From UMGS1225 sp034086705 (GTDB lineage Bacteria; Bacillota; Clostridia; Oscillospirales; CAG-272), in assembly GCA_034086705.1 (NCBI GenBank), contig JAXDZV010000090.1, positions 1 through 29,847 of the forward strand: a stretch of DNA of 29,847 nt, given 5' to 3'. The notes under the pieces are model-generated. The model had not been told where the DNA came from. It was given only the letters and a program-made list of their open reading frames with translations, and did not search any database. Each line of letters opens with the position of its first letter. Positions within the stretch are counted from its first letter, which is position 1. The position numbers and the translations under genes are program-made. Below, one piece after another: positions 1 to 7,468 of the stretch.

Positions 1-447
1 GCAATCGTCCGAAACGATACCGTGTCAAATCTATACGAGAAGCTCTATGAGGACAACGCCACCGGTAAGGTAAGCGATGAATGGTTTATGCAGTTGTCCC
101 ACAAGTACGAGGTAGAACGACTGGAACTGAAGGCCAAGATAAAAACTCTCCGTCAAAAGCTTTCCGAATGCGGACAATGTGAAAGAGAACGTGAAACCTT
201 TACCTCAGCAATCCGCAGGTTCATGAGAATGGACTCCCTGACCGCACCGCTTCTCAGGGAACTTATAGACCACATTGATGTGTTTGAAACAGAAGGCACC
301 GGCAAAAGCAGAACCCAGAGAATTGTTGTCTATTATCGCTTTGTAGGGTATGTGGAAATCCCCGAGGTATCTCAAAGGACTCGCATCAAAGCAGACACCC
401 GCAAAGGCGTTGCCGTGGAGTATCTTACCGAGCCGCTACCGGCATAG
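1..447 (+). CDS. Large serine recombinase, C-terminal part (runs off left edge)
   Basis: The frame is open from base 1 (reading AIVRNDTVSNLYEKLYEDN) to a TAG stop at 445-447, so only the last ~148 residues are present. A charged coiled-coil segment (VERLELKAKIKTLRQKLSEC) is followed by RELIDHIDVFETEG and IVVYYRFVGYVEIPE. This is the usual layout of the C-terminal end of large serine recombinases of the TndX/Tn4451 type (DUF4368-like region), which integrate and excise conjugative or mobilisable elements. The catalytic serine domain would lie left of the window. The GTG at 22 is internal and not a likely start. It marks the end of an integrated element. Whether the full gene is intact cannot be seen. 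Confidence 0.8.
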   Translation, partial: AIVRNDTVSNLYEKLYEDNATGKVSDEWFMQLSHKYEVERLELKAKIKTLRQKLSECGQCERERETFTSAIRRFMRMDSLTAPLLRELIDHIDVFETEGTGKSRTQRIVVYYRFVGYVEIPEVSQRTRIKADTRKGVAVEYLTEPLPA

Positions 448-448
448 C

Positions 449-473
449 AAAAGAGCAGGCAAACCGCCTGCTC
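449..473 (-). terminator. Hairpin between converging recombinase tails
   Basis: GAGCAGGC (453-460) and GCCTGCTC (466-473) form a perfect 8-bp stem with a 5-nt loop. Read on the minus strand the stem is followed by TTTTG, so it could be a weak minus-strand terminator. There is no T-run on the plus side, so it is not a good plus-strand terminator for the recombinase that ends at 447. Confidence 0.5.
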
Positions 474-489
474 CGTAAATAAAACCGTA

Positions 490-789
490 TCAAGACAAAA
501 AAATCGAGTATTCATAAGTGAAATCCCTTATGAATACTCGATATGGTGCCGCAAGGCAATCCAAATCCGAACCATTTTCATTTGTTGCGGTTTGTACATC
601 GGAAAAAGTGATGGTTCTGGTGCCGTCCTTAAAGTTAAAGGTCAGCAGCAGCTTATCATCATACAAGAAGACGGCATTGACAAATGTATCAACCAGCATT
701 TGTTTATGGGCTTCTTTGGTAACATCCAGCTTGCGGAACTTGTGCAGCCAGAATGTCATAAACTCTGCGGAGATTTTAGGTTTCTCCAT
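490..789 (-). pseudogene. Second serine recombinase, C-terminal remnant
   Basis: The 99-codon frame reads KPKISAEFMTFWLHKFRKLD, then VDTFVNAVFLYDDKLLLTFN and FKDGTRTITFSDV. This pattern is very typical of the C-terminal end of Firmicute serine site-specific recombinases (family normally ~450-550 aa). A TAA lies one codon upstream of the first Met, and no recombinase-like sequence continues beyond it, so the resolvase and recombinase domains are gone. It is a truncated relic and not a functional enzyme. It converges with the recombinase tail at 1-447, only 42 bp away. Its downstream end reads into a strong terminator hairpin. Confidence 0.75.
497..542 (-). terminator. Strong minus-strand intrinsic terminator (16-bp stem)
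   Basis: A perfect 16-bp inverted repeat (arms 503-518 and 527-542, loop TGAAATCC) is followed on the minus strand by seven T residues (complement of 497-503). This is a textbook rho-independent terminator. It lies inside the reading frame of the recombinase remnant that ends at 490, so the last ~17 codons of that frame are encoded by the terminator itself. Confidence 0.8.
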
Positions 790-852
790 TCTTTAGTCAA
801 TTCTATAGGCTAAATGTTCACACTACAGAAACAATATATCTGTTTGCTGCCC

Positions 853-881
853 TTGTAATTAGCTGGCCGCTCTGCTATAAT
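853..881 (+). promoter_or_regulatory. Sigma-A-type promoter of the lipoprotein gene
   Basis: TTGTAA (853-858), a 17-bp spacer and a perfect TATAAT (876-881) lie 40 bp upstream of the lipoprotein start codon. A ribosome binding site (AAGGAGG, about 904-910) follows. Confidence 0.75.
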
Positions 882-920
882 GTTAGACAAACTTGAATTT
901 GACAAGGAGGTACATCTATT

Positions 921-1271
921 ATGAAAAAATTGATAGCATTGGTTTTATTATTGCTTTGTGTGTTGGGCGTAGTTGGTTGCATGAGTAAAACATACGAATT
1001 GCCTCACGACCAATTCTGTTATTCGGTAGATGGTGCTCAAGCCTACGAATTGGACAGTGCTGACAAGCAGTATTTAATTGACCTTTTGAACAGTGCTTCT
1101 TGGGTAAATGAGCTCTCACTCTGTGATAGCGACTTTGTGTTCTACACACAAAAACAAGAAGTTAGATACCACTCCGAATGCGGAACATTTACCGATTATA
1201 CAAACAAAAAGAGCACGACTGTTTCAGAAGAACAGCGTGCCGCTATCAATGCAATGTTAGGCATCAATTGA
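921..1271 (+). CDS. Small lipoprotein of unknown function
   Basis: A 116-aa protein with a lipoprotein signal: lysines at 2-3, a leucine/valine-rich core and the lipobox VVGC with Cys20 as the predicted lipidated residue. The mature ~97 residues are hydrophilic and rich in acidic residues, Ser and Thr; I do not recognise a family. It should be exported and anchored to the outer face of the membrane. The start is well supported by AAGGAGG about 10 nt upstream and by its own promoter (853-881). It is a single-gene unit closed by an intrinsic terminator at 1301. It sits as cargo between recombinase remnants and a tRNA gene, so it may have arrived with a mobile element. The small size and placement recall immunity or adhesion lipoproteins, but nothing in the sequence proves this. 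Confidence 0.8.
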   Translation: MKKLIALVLLLLCVLGVVGCMSKTYELPHDQFCYSVDGAQAYELDSADKQYLIDLLNSASWVNELSLCDSDFVFYTQKQEVRYHSECGTFTDYTNKKSTTVSEEQRAAINAMLGIN

Positions 1272-1300
1272 CTTGCCTATTCCAATATGTCGAACAGTTT

Positions 1301-1333
1301 AAGACCTGGGCTGCGGCCTGGGTCTTCTTTTTT
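1301..1333 (+). terminator. Intrinsic terminator after the lipoprotein gene
   Basis: AAGACCTGGGC (1301-1311) pairs with GCCTGGGTCTT (1316-1326), 11 bp including two G-T pairs, around a TGCG tetraloop. CTTTTTT follows. Confidence 0.85.
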
Positions 1334-1505
1334 GTTGTAGGGAGTTTCGATTCACTCACTTTTGAAAAAGGATGAGTGCGCCAATATAGACGGGCAAGGC
1401 CCATCTTGCATATTGGATTCGAAGAATCGAAACACGAACGATGGACAGCAAAAAAGCCGACTTAGAAAAGTACAAGCGCAGCGAAGCGGGAAAAAGCAAA
1501 TGATA

Positions 1506-1619
1506 ATGCAGCTTTTGCTGGGCGCAATGAAAATTGCGGACAGCTATCGCAACGGCAAGATTGACACTTTTTGAATCGGTTGCCCGTTAAAACAAATGAA
1601 ATGCAGCTTTAACTGGGCG
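1506..1619 (+). repeat. Imperfect 19-bp direct repeat
   Basis: ATGCAGCTTTTGCTGGGCG at 1506-1524 recurs as ATGCAGCTTTAACTGGGCG at 1601-1619, 17 of 19 identical, with copies starting 95 bp apart. The preceding bases (AAATGATA and AAATGA) are also alike. This may be a duplicated gene fragment or a remnant of an element end. Confidence 0.6.
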
Positions 1620-1631
1620 AAAGACCAGGGT

Positions 1632-1685
1632 TAGGCATCGCCTAGGGTGGCAGACCCCAATGAGATTGGGTAAGGCATCGCCTTA
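1632..1685 (+). repeat. Cluster of three tight hairpins with a repeated core
   Basis: Three perfect stems with 3-nt loops lie within 54 bp: TAGGC-ATC-GCCTA (1632-1644), CCCAAT-GAG-ATTGGG (1656-1670) and TAAGGC-ATC-GCCTTA (1671-1685). The outer two share the 11-mer AGGCATCGCCT. No gene overlaps them. Possible roles are protein-binding sites, a recombination site or structured RNA; none is proven. Confidence 0.65.
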
Positions 1686-1693
1686 TCTCTTGA

Positions 1694-1747
1694 AATAAAC
1701 AAATAATCCGAACCCATTTCCCACGGGGAAAATCTGGTTCGGATTAT
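1694..1747 (-). terminator. Terminator of tRNA-Leu
   Basis: ATAATCCGAACC (1703-1714) and GGTTCGGATTAT (1736-1747) form a perfect 12-bp stem with an inner TTTCCC/GGGAAA pairing. On the minus strand it is followed by TTTGTTTATTT. It starts 8 bp beyond the tRNA CCA end. Confidence 0.85.
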
Positions 1748-1754
1748 ATTGCTT

Positions 1755-1842
1755 TGGTGCCGGTGGTGGGACTCGAACCCACACGAGTGATTAGCTCAAC
1801 GGATTTTGAGTCCGTCACGTCTGCCAATTCCATCACACCGGC
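1755..1842 (-). tRNA. tRNA-Leu (anticodon CAA)
   Basis: Read on the minus strand from 1842, the acceptor arm GCCGGTG pairs with CACCGGC. The anticodon stem is ACGGA/TCCGT with loop CTCAAAA, giving anticodon CAA for UUG. There is a long variable arm as in class II tRNAs, a T-arm with GGTTCGAGTCC, discriminator A, and an encoded CCA (1757-1755). It is 88 nt with CCA. It lies at the border between the recombinase-bearing region and ordinary chromosome, a common place for integrated elements. Confidence 0.95.
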
Positions 1843-1915
1843 TTATAGGCTGTACAGTAAAAACGCACGCATGTGCGCGGCCAGACCAACACCGACCTTA
1901 AAAACTACGCTAAAA

Positions 1916-1944
1916 AGTATAACACAGATTTATGGAAAAAGCAA
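1916..1944 (-). promoter_or_regulatory. Promoter of tRNA-Leu
   Basis: On the minus strand TTGCTT (complement of 1939-1944), a 17-bp spacer and TATACT (complement of 1916-1921) lie about 75 bp upstream of the tRNA 5' end. No other gene between them could use it. Confidence 0.7.
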
Positions 1945-1984
1945 GCATTTTCTGAAATTTTAATATAAAAATTTTTAGTACAAC

Positions 1985-2515
1985 TTAATGTTTGTAGAGA
2001 AAGGCGCGCATGGATGAAAATAAGGCATCTTCACCGGATGTGGCGAGTAGTTGTAAAAACGCCTCAAGCTGATGGGCTGTATCGGCATGCATGCGTATTC
2101 GATCACGTCGAGAGAGATAGTAGCATAAAGGGCTGTCATTTTTATAGGAACTGCCGAGATAAGTTTTGCTAGCAGCAATGCGGTCACAAACCATTTCAAC
2201 TAAGTAAGCGGGTGGCATCGGGACAGGAGAAAGCCCAGGTTGTCCCGGGACATAATCCATCCAGTATTCAAAATGATGACGATTTCTGCCCTTATGGTGC
2301 AGCCAGGCAGCAGAATAGCTGTTGGCACGTCGTGCATCTTCATTGGGAGAGTGGGAGCCATCCGTATAAAATCGGGCGCCTTCCCAAAATTCTGTGGGAG
2401 AGAATTTTGAGAGATCGTGCACAAGCCCCTGCCGCAAAATGCCTGCTCGTATGCAAAAACGCAAGACAGCATGCCTGTGACGACAAATGGTGCTGAAATG
2501 ACGGAGTGGATGCAT
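1985..2515 (-). CDS. DUF5662 family protein
   Basis: A 176-aa soluble protein matching the DUF5662 pattern: HDLSKFSPTEFWEGARFY near residues 34-51, then WLHHKGRNRHHFEYW and VEMVCDRIAASKTY. The many conserved His and Asp residues suggest a metal site or HD-like helical fold, but the biochemical role of the family is not known to me. Its ATG is two bases beyond the stop of the upstream PH-like gene, with AAGGAGA at a good distance, so the two are certainly co-transcribed. They probably also belong to the citrate synthase transcript, 55 bp further upstream. No strong terminator is visible downstream; only an A/T-rich palindrome near 1965-1975. Confidence 0.75.
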   Translation of the reverse strand: MHPLRHFSTICRHRHAVLRFCIRAGILRQGLVHDLSKFSPTEFWEGARFYTDGSHSPNEDARRANSYSAAWLHHKGRNRHHFEYWMDYVPGQPGLSPVPMPPAYLVEMVCDRIAASKTYLGSSYKNDSPLCYYLSRRDRIRMHADTAHQLEAFLQLLATSGEDALFSSMRAFLYKH

Positions 2516-2517
2516 TT

Positions 2518-2949
2518 TTAGGGTCTCCTTGTTTTTTGTTTTGTTTCGGTTGGCTGTGTGAAATATGTGGAGGCGTGTGCGCGCAACGCACGTTCCAGTT
2601 CGCGGCGATATAGTAGAGTAAGGGTTGTATTGGTTTGAGAGATAATTTCAATCACAGCGGTTGTTCCGCCGCCGGCACGCAGATCTTTGATCGACCAGCG
2701 GTGAATGCGATTCCATGCGATATTGCGTGTACGGAAAAACTGGCGGTAAGAAATGCCGTTTGCATCGATTTTGACAGTGGCATAACTCTGAAGCGTAAAG
2801 AATAAGGCAATCAGAAAGACTGCACCGGCAATGCAGATATCCGTAACCCGTTGTAAGAAGATGCTGACTGCAACATAGACAAACGCCAATACAGCAAAAG
2901 CAGTTAAAAAAAATCTGCTGCGATTGCTGCTTTGTTCATAGTATTTCAT
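2518..2949 (-). CDS. Membrane protein with PH-like (bPH) domain
   Basis: A 143-aa protein with two adjacent hydrophobic segments (about residues 13-33 and 38-55). A small beta-rich domain with the pattern DANGISYRQFFRTRNIAWNRIHRWSI follows, as in bacterial PH-domain membrane proteins of the YdbT/EbsA type. The C-terminal tail is basic (KQKTRRP). It should sit in the cytoplasmic membrane with the PH-like domain in the cytosol. It lies 54 bp after citrate synthase and overlaps the ribosome binding site of the DUF5662 gene. The specific role is unknown. Confidence 0.6.
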   Translation of the reverse strand: MKYYEQSSNRSRFFLTAFAVLAFVYVAVSIFLQRVTDICIAGAVFLIALFFTLQSYATVKIDANGISYRQFFRTRNIAWNRIHRWSIKDLRAGGGTTAVIEIISQTNTTLTLLYRRELERALRAHASTYFTQPTETKQKTRRP

Positions 2950-3003
2950 GATTGGACTCTCCCATGTCTGTGCATATGGAATAATATTTGATAGCGGAAT
3001 ATA

Positions 3004-4407
3004 TTACTCATGCGGCACTCCGTGTATGGGGGCATGCGGATGTCGTTTTTTAAGCGGCACATAATCGCGGCGCTCTTGCACATTTTTGTATGCGGGACGG
3101 ATAATTTTTCCGCCGTTGATTAGCTCCTCCATGCGGTGCGCAGACCAGCCGACAACACGCGCCGTAGCAAAAAGAGGTGTAAATAGCTCTAAAGGTAGCC
3201 CAAGCATACTGTATACAAAACCACTGTAAAAATCGACATTGGCGCTTACGCCTTTATAAATATTACGCTGTTGTGCAATTAGTTCCGATGCAATTCGCTC
3301 TACATTTGTATAGAGACGATATTCCGCCTGACGACCTTTTTCCTCGGAAAGTTTTTTGACAAAACGTTTAAAGATCTGCGCGCGCGGATCTGAAAGAGAA
3401 TAAATTGCATGCCCCATTCCATAAACAAGGCCGGTATGGTCAAAGGCTTCTTTGTGTAAAATTTTATCAATATAAGCGCGCAACTGTGCTTCATTATCCC
3501 AATCACGCACATTCAGCTTTATATCTTCAAACATTTTAACTACCATGATATTGGCACCGCCGTGCTTAGGCCCTTTGAGAGAACCAAGCGAGGCAACCAT
3601 GGTTGAATAAGTGTCTGAGCCGGAAGAGGTAACCACATGAGTGGTAAAAGTTGAGTTATTTCCGCCGCCGTGCTCTGCATGTAGGATTAAAGCCAAATCT
3701 AAAAGCTGAGCTTCTAAAGCGGTATATTCTTGATTCGGACGCAAAAGATGCAATATGCACTCAGCCGTAGACAACGATGGATCCGGGGCATGAATGATGA
3801 GGCTACCGCCAATGTGATAATGATGGTAGGCTTGATAATTGTATACAGCAAGCAAAGGAAATTCTGAGATTAATTGCAGGCATTGCCGTAATACGTTCGG
3901 TAGGCTGATATCGTCGGCGCGCGTATCGTAGGAATACAGCATTAAAACGCTGCGCGCGATAGCATTCATAATATCACGGCTGGGTTTTTTCATGATAATA
4001 TCACGCACAAAATTTGGTGGAATGCAGCGATATGTGCCGAGAATTTTTTTGAATGCCGCCAGTTCTCGTGGGCTTGGCAATGATCCAAAAAGCAGTAAAT
4101 ACGTTGTTTCTTCAAATCCGAAACGACCATCGGCAATAAAGCCGTTAATCAAGTCGCTGATGTTATATCCACGGTAGTACAATTCGCCCTCGCAAGGGAC
4201 AGCGGAGCCGTCTGGGAGCGTCTTTTTGGCTACAACCTCAGAAATTTCCGTTAAGCCTGTTAAAACACCATTTCCCTGTAAATCTCGCAAGCCGCGTTTT
4301 ACGGAATACATATCGTATAAGGAGGTATCAATACCGCCGTTGGAACGCGCTTGTTCTGCGAGCGTTTGGATAGCGGGTGTTATGCGGGAAAAGTCTCTAT
4401 CTTTCAT
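3004..4407 (-). CDS. gltA: Citrate synthase (citrate/2-methylcitrate synthase family)
   Basis: Condenses acetyl-CoA with oxaloacetate to citrate, the entry step of the oxidative TCA branch and of glutamate synthesis in anaerobes. The 467-aa protein has all three catalytic landmarks of the Si-type family: His in LHAEHGGGNNSTF (around residue 246), His in YGMGHAIYSLSDPR and Asp in NVDFYSGFVY. An N-terminal ~60-residue extension contains the GLRDLQGNGVLTGLTEI segment seen in the longer Clostridial enzymes. I place the start at 4407 (MKDRDFSRI) because AAAGGA lies 10 nt upstream. The longer frame back to 4572 reads through the divergent intergenic region and looks non-coding. It heads a minus-strand group with the PH-like and DUF5662 genes. 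A 2-methylcitrate synthase role cannot be excluded, but no propionate-cycle genes are adjacent. Confidence 0.93.
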   Translation of the reverse strand: MKDRDFSRITPAIQTLAEQARSNGGIDTSLYDMYSVKRGLRDLQGNGVLTGLTEISEVVAKKTLPDGSAVPCEGELYYRGYNISDLINGFIADGRFGFEETTYLLLFGSLPSPRELAAFKKILGTYRCIPPNFVRDIIMKKPSRDIMNAIARSVLMLYSYDTRADDISLPNVLRQCLQLISEFPLLAVYNYQAYHHYHIGGSLIIHAPDPSLSTAECILHLLRPNQEYTALEAQLLDLALILHAEHGGGNNSTFTTHVVTSSGSDTYSTMVASLGSLKGPKHGGANIMVVKMFEDIKLNVRDWDNEAQLRAYIDKILHKEAFDHTGLVYGMGHAIYSLSDPRAQIFKRFVKKLSEEKGRQAEYRLYTNVERIASELIAQQRNIYKGVSANVDFYSGFVYSMLGLPLELFTPLFATARVVGWSAHRMEELINGGKIIRPAYKNVQERRDYVPLKKRHPHAPIHGVPHE

Positions 4408-4532
4408 TGTGTATATCCTTTCCGAGCTTTTTACGGTTATATGATACAGGAAGTTTGTGAATGCAACATTTCCGACGTGCAAACCCGTTGTGAATTGCGG
4501 TTCTGGTTTTTTTCGTTTTTTTAACCTTTCGG

Positions 4533-4561
4533 TTGCATTTCCATGCGGTGCATGGTACAAT
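4533..4561 (+). promoter_or_regulatory. Promoter of the GH2 gene
   Basis: TTGCAT (4533-4538), a 17-bp spacer and TACAAT (4556-4561) lie 46 bp upstream of the GH2 start. The 200-bp region 4408-4607 separates this gene from divergent citrate synthase; I see no gene in it and no clear promoter for the minus side. Confidence 0.65.
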
Positions 4562-4607
4562 GAGGGAAACAAAAAGCGGATTTTAAGTCCGGCGGAAAGG
4601 AATTTAT

Positions 4608-7427
4608 ATGGCTATGGATCAGTTTGCCGATATTGCTGCAAGAGGAATCGGAGGCAATGCGGATTTATTATATGACCCCCAACCGCTGCCGCACCAAACG
4701 CGGTCGTGTAAGCTTGCATTTACCCCCGGCGTGCCATATCAGCAGGCAGCAGATATCAAAAATGAGCAGCAGCTGTCTGCTGCATTACGTGCACTGAGAG
4801 AGAAGATGCAACCTTTTTTGCAAGATCGTACAGCTGGGGTACCTTGCCGGCAACGTAAGGTTTTGCGGGATTTTTTGCTGGATGGCAGCCCGATTACTTT
4901 GCCGCATTACGGTGGACCGGTTGGTCCTGCAAGACAGGTTTATCGCACTACTTTTTCTTTTCAAAAAACTCCGGGAATGCTACAGTTTTTGTGTCTGGAA
5001 GGCGCCGACTATATTGCACACGTTTTGCTGAACGGTAACTATATAACCAGCCACGAAGGATTCTTTGCTGCTTTCGAAGGGAATATAACGCCGTACTTGC
5101 AAGACGGAGAAAATGTTTTAGAAGTGGTTGTGCAGAATGACTATATCTTTTTGGGCAACGATGCAGACCAAGGTGGAAATTTTGAGGGAGACAAATTGTA
5201 TGCAGCTACGGGGCTTGGTTGGGATGACCCGCAGATAGGATGGCATCATTGTCCGCCTGGCATGGGGATTTGGGGCGAGATAGCAATTGAGGAGCGTCCG
5301 GAAGTACATATCAATGCATTGTTTGTACGTCCGTTACCGCAGAGCAGTTCTGCTGAAATTACCGTAGAAGTATACAGCGATGCGTATGCACGCAGAGAGG
5401 TTTGTCTTCGTTATACGGTGGAGCCGAACAATTTTCCGGGTCTTACAGTCACGCAAGGGGAATATGTGCCTACGACCTCTTTGTGTGTCGGTAGAGGTGA
5501 CAGTTTGACAGAATCTGAATTGCACGATCAACTGGGCAGCAGCATTCCACTGTATTTGCAGCATGGCTTAAATGTGTATACTTTCCGTGTTCCTATGGGT
5601 GATTTCCGCCTTTGGGAGCCGGATGCGCCGTACTTGTATACAGCCCGTATCCACGTACTGTCATCAGGCATTGAGGACGAAAAGACAGTGAATTTCGGTA
5701 TGCGTTCTTTTTATCAAGATACACAGAACGACCCAAAGGGAATGTTTTATCTCAACGGACGTCCTATCCGGTTGCGCGGTGCTAATACCATGGGGTTCGA
5801 ACAACAGGATGTGTTGCACGGGAATTATGCACAGTTGATAGATGATATCCTTTTAGCAAAGCTGTGCAACATGAATTTTCTTCGTTTAACGCAGCGTCCT
5901 GTGCAGCAAGCAGTTTATGAGTATTGTGACAGGCTTGGGATGCTTTTGCAGACGGATTTGCCACTGTTCGGTGTTATGCGGCGCACAAAGGTCTGCGAGG
6001 GAATTCGTCAGGCGGAAGAAATGGAACGGCATATTCGTTCGCATCCCAGTGCGATTCTTGTGTCCTATATCAACGAACCTTTCCCGAATGCAAACAATGA
6101 GCCACACAGGCATTTGACCCGCACGGAACTTTTGCAGTTTTTTACAGCATGCGATACCGTGATTCATTTCCAGAATCCGGATAGGGTGATCAAGCATATA
6201 GATGGCGATTATGATCCCCCCTGTGCTTCCATGCCGGACAACCACTGCTATCCGATGTGGTATAATGGGCACGGAATTGACATCGGCAGACTGCATAAAG
6301 GGGAATGGCTGAGTGTGCGCCCCGGCTGGTATTATGGATGTGGAGAATTTGGCGCAGAGGGCCTGGACAGCGAACGTGTTATGGAAAAATATTATCCCGC
6401 AACGTGGCTGCGAGAGCCCTTTCACCCTGGCAATATCGTTCGTGCACAAACCGGCATGTTCCACGGTATGTTCTATGATACCCAGAACACAAGGGCAGAT
6501 TGGATAGCACAGAGTCAACGATACCAGGCGTTAGCAACACGTATGATGACAGAAGCATTCCGCCGCGATGATCGTATGGCAAGTTTTGCGATTCATTTAT
6601 TTATTGATGCGTTTCCGAGCGGCTGGATGAAAGCAATTATGGATGTAGACCGAATTCCCAAACAAGCGTATTTTGCATATAGACATGCTCTCTCTCCGAT
6701 TTTGCTTAGCCTGCGCAGCGATCGGTTTGCTTATTACTGTGGTGAAAAAGTTGCAGTGGAAAGCTATCTGTGCAACGATACTGAACTTGCAAGCAAGTGC
6801 CGCATTCGTTATGAATTGTACAGCGGGACTTCAGTCATTGCAACTTCTGAGCAGGATGCGCAGCTTTGTCCAAATCGTGCCATATACGCAGGCGAATGTG
6901 TCTTTACTGCACCTGCGGTAGATGATAGAGCACATTACACCCTGCGTGGTATCTTACTGGATGCGCAAGGGAATGCACTGCAAGAAAATACGTTTGATTT
7001 TGATGTGTTTCGCCATGTTTCTATTCCCGAAAATCCCTCGGTTACTTTGTTGACAGACCTTGCACCTGGAACGCATGATGTGGAGGGCTGTACGGTTCGC
7101 GTAAAACCATGTGCAATGCTGCCTGTACACTTTGTGTCCCGTAATACGGCACATCCGGCCGTTGCATCTTTTTCTGCAGACGACTTTCGATTTTTCTACG
7201 ACAGCAAGACGGAAAAAATTACGCCGCTGCTTGACAGAACGTTTACCGCCCCCGGATTCACTCCGATTCTTCTTGGCTGTAATACCGATGAAGATGGGAC
7301 GTGGGGGCCGGCTTTTGCAGCGGCAGAACGGGTTGAAAACGGAAAACGAACGGTGATTTGCACGTTGGATTTGCGTTTGGAAAATCCGGTCGCAGAACGT
7401 TTTCTTGCTGCCATTATGGCACCTTAA
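4608..7427 (+). CDS. Glycoside hydrolase family 2 protein
   Basis: A 939-aa retaining beta-glycosidase of the beta-galactosidase/beta-glucuronidase/beta-mannosidase clan. The N-terminal ~100 residues are atypical. A jelly-roll sugar-binding domain follows (about 105-225, RQVYRTTFSF, NGNYITSHEGFFAAF), then an Ig-like domain (about 230-370) and the TIM barrel starting at GMFYLNGRPIRLRGANTMG. The predicted acid/base is Glu490 in SYINEPFPN and the nucleophile is Glu580 in CGEFGAEG. The C-terminal ~240 residues look like extra beta-sandwich modules. There is no signal peptide, so it should act on oligosaccharides taken into the cell. GGAAAGGA lies just before ATG 4608. The substrate cannot be told from the sequence. 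It leads a run of plus-strand genes that includes an esterase 41 bp downstream, consistent with debranching of acylated plant or host glycans. Confidence 0.9.
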   Translation: MAMDQFADIAARGIGGNADLLYDPQPLPHQTRSCKLAFTPGVPYQQAADIKNEQQLSAALRALREKMQPFLQDRTAGVPCRQRKVLRDFLLDGSPITLPHYGGPVGPARQVYRTTFSFQKTPGMLQFLCLEGADYIAHVLLNGNYITSHEGFFAAFEGNITPYLQDGENVLEVVVQNDYIFLGNDADQGGNFEGDKLYAATGLGWDDPQIGWHHCPPGMGIWGEIAIEERPEVHINALFVRPLPQSSSAEITVEVYSDAYARREVCLRYTVEPNNFPGLTVTQGEYVPTTSLCVGRGDSLTESELHDQLGSSIPLYLQHGLNVYTFRVPMGDFRLWEPDAPYLYTARIHVLSSGIEDEKTVNFGMRSFYQDTQNDPKGMFYLNGRPIRLRGANTMGFEQQDVLHGNYAQLIDDILLAKLCNMNFLRLTQRPVQQAVYEYCDRLGMLLQTDLPLFGVMRRTKVCEGIRQAEEMERHIRSHPSAILVSYINEPFPNANNEPHRHLTRTELLQFFTACDTVIHFQNPDRVIKHIDGDYDPPCASMPDNHCYPMWYNGHGIDIGRLHKGEWLSVRPGWYYGCGEFGAEGLDSERVMEKYYPATWLREPFHPGNIVRAQTGMFHGMFYDTQNTRADWIAQSQRYQALATRMMTEAFRRDDRMASFAIHLFIDAFPSGWMKAIMDVDRIPKQAYFAYRHALSPILLSLRSDRFAYYCGEKVAVESYLCNDTELASKCRIRYELYSGTSVIATSEQDAQLCPNRAIYAGECVFTAPAVDDRAHYTLRGILLDAQGNALQENTFDFDVFRHVSIPENPSVTLLTDLAPGTHDVEGCTVRVKPCAMLPVHFVSRNTAHPAVASFSADDFRFFYDSKTEKITPLLDRTFTAPGFTPILLGCNTDEDGTWGPAFAAAERVENGKRTVICTLDLRLENPVAERFLAAIMAP

Positions 7428-7468
7428 ACCTCTTTGAGATAACAATTCGAAATTGAAAGGGAGTGTGA

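Larger units (their letters stand above)
1334..1693 (+). other. Gene-free accessory stretch with repeats
   Basis: I see no convincing gene in these ~360 bases. A short frame beginning at 1441 (MDSKKADLEKYKRSEAGKSK) stops after 20 codons, and the longer frame 1362-1574 has no ribosome binding site or recognisable composition. The stretch holds an imperfect direct repeat and a cluster of three hairpins, listed separately. It is best read as decayed mobile-element DNA next to the tRNA gene. Confidence 0.5.

Noticed and set aside
1362..1574. 70-codon frame in the gene-free stretch
   Set aside because: No ribosome binding site, no recognisable family, unusual composition; a better-started frame at 1441 stops after 20 codons.
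1754..1963. Plus-strand frame beginning MVPVVGLEPTRV
   Set aside because: It is the reverse strand of tRNA-Leu; this GLEPTR-type frame is a well-known false protein prediction over tRNA genes.
4408..4572. Extended N-terminus of citrate synthase
   Set aside because: The extra 55 residues lack family similarity and overlap the divergent promoter region; AAAGGA supports the start at 4407.
5886..6518. 210-codon frame antisense to the GH2 gene (also 6954-7445)
   Set aside because: Shadow of a certain GH2 gene with intact catalytic motifs on the other strand.
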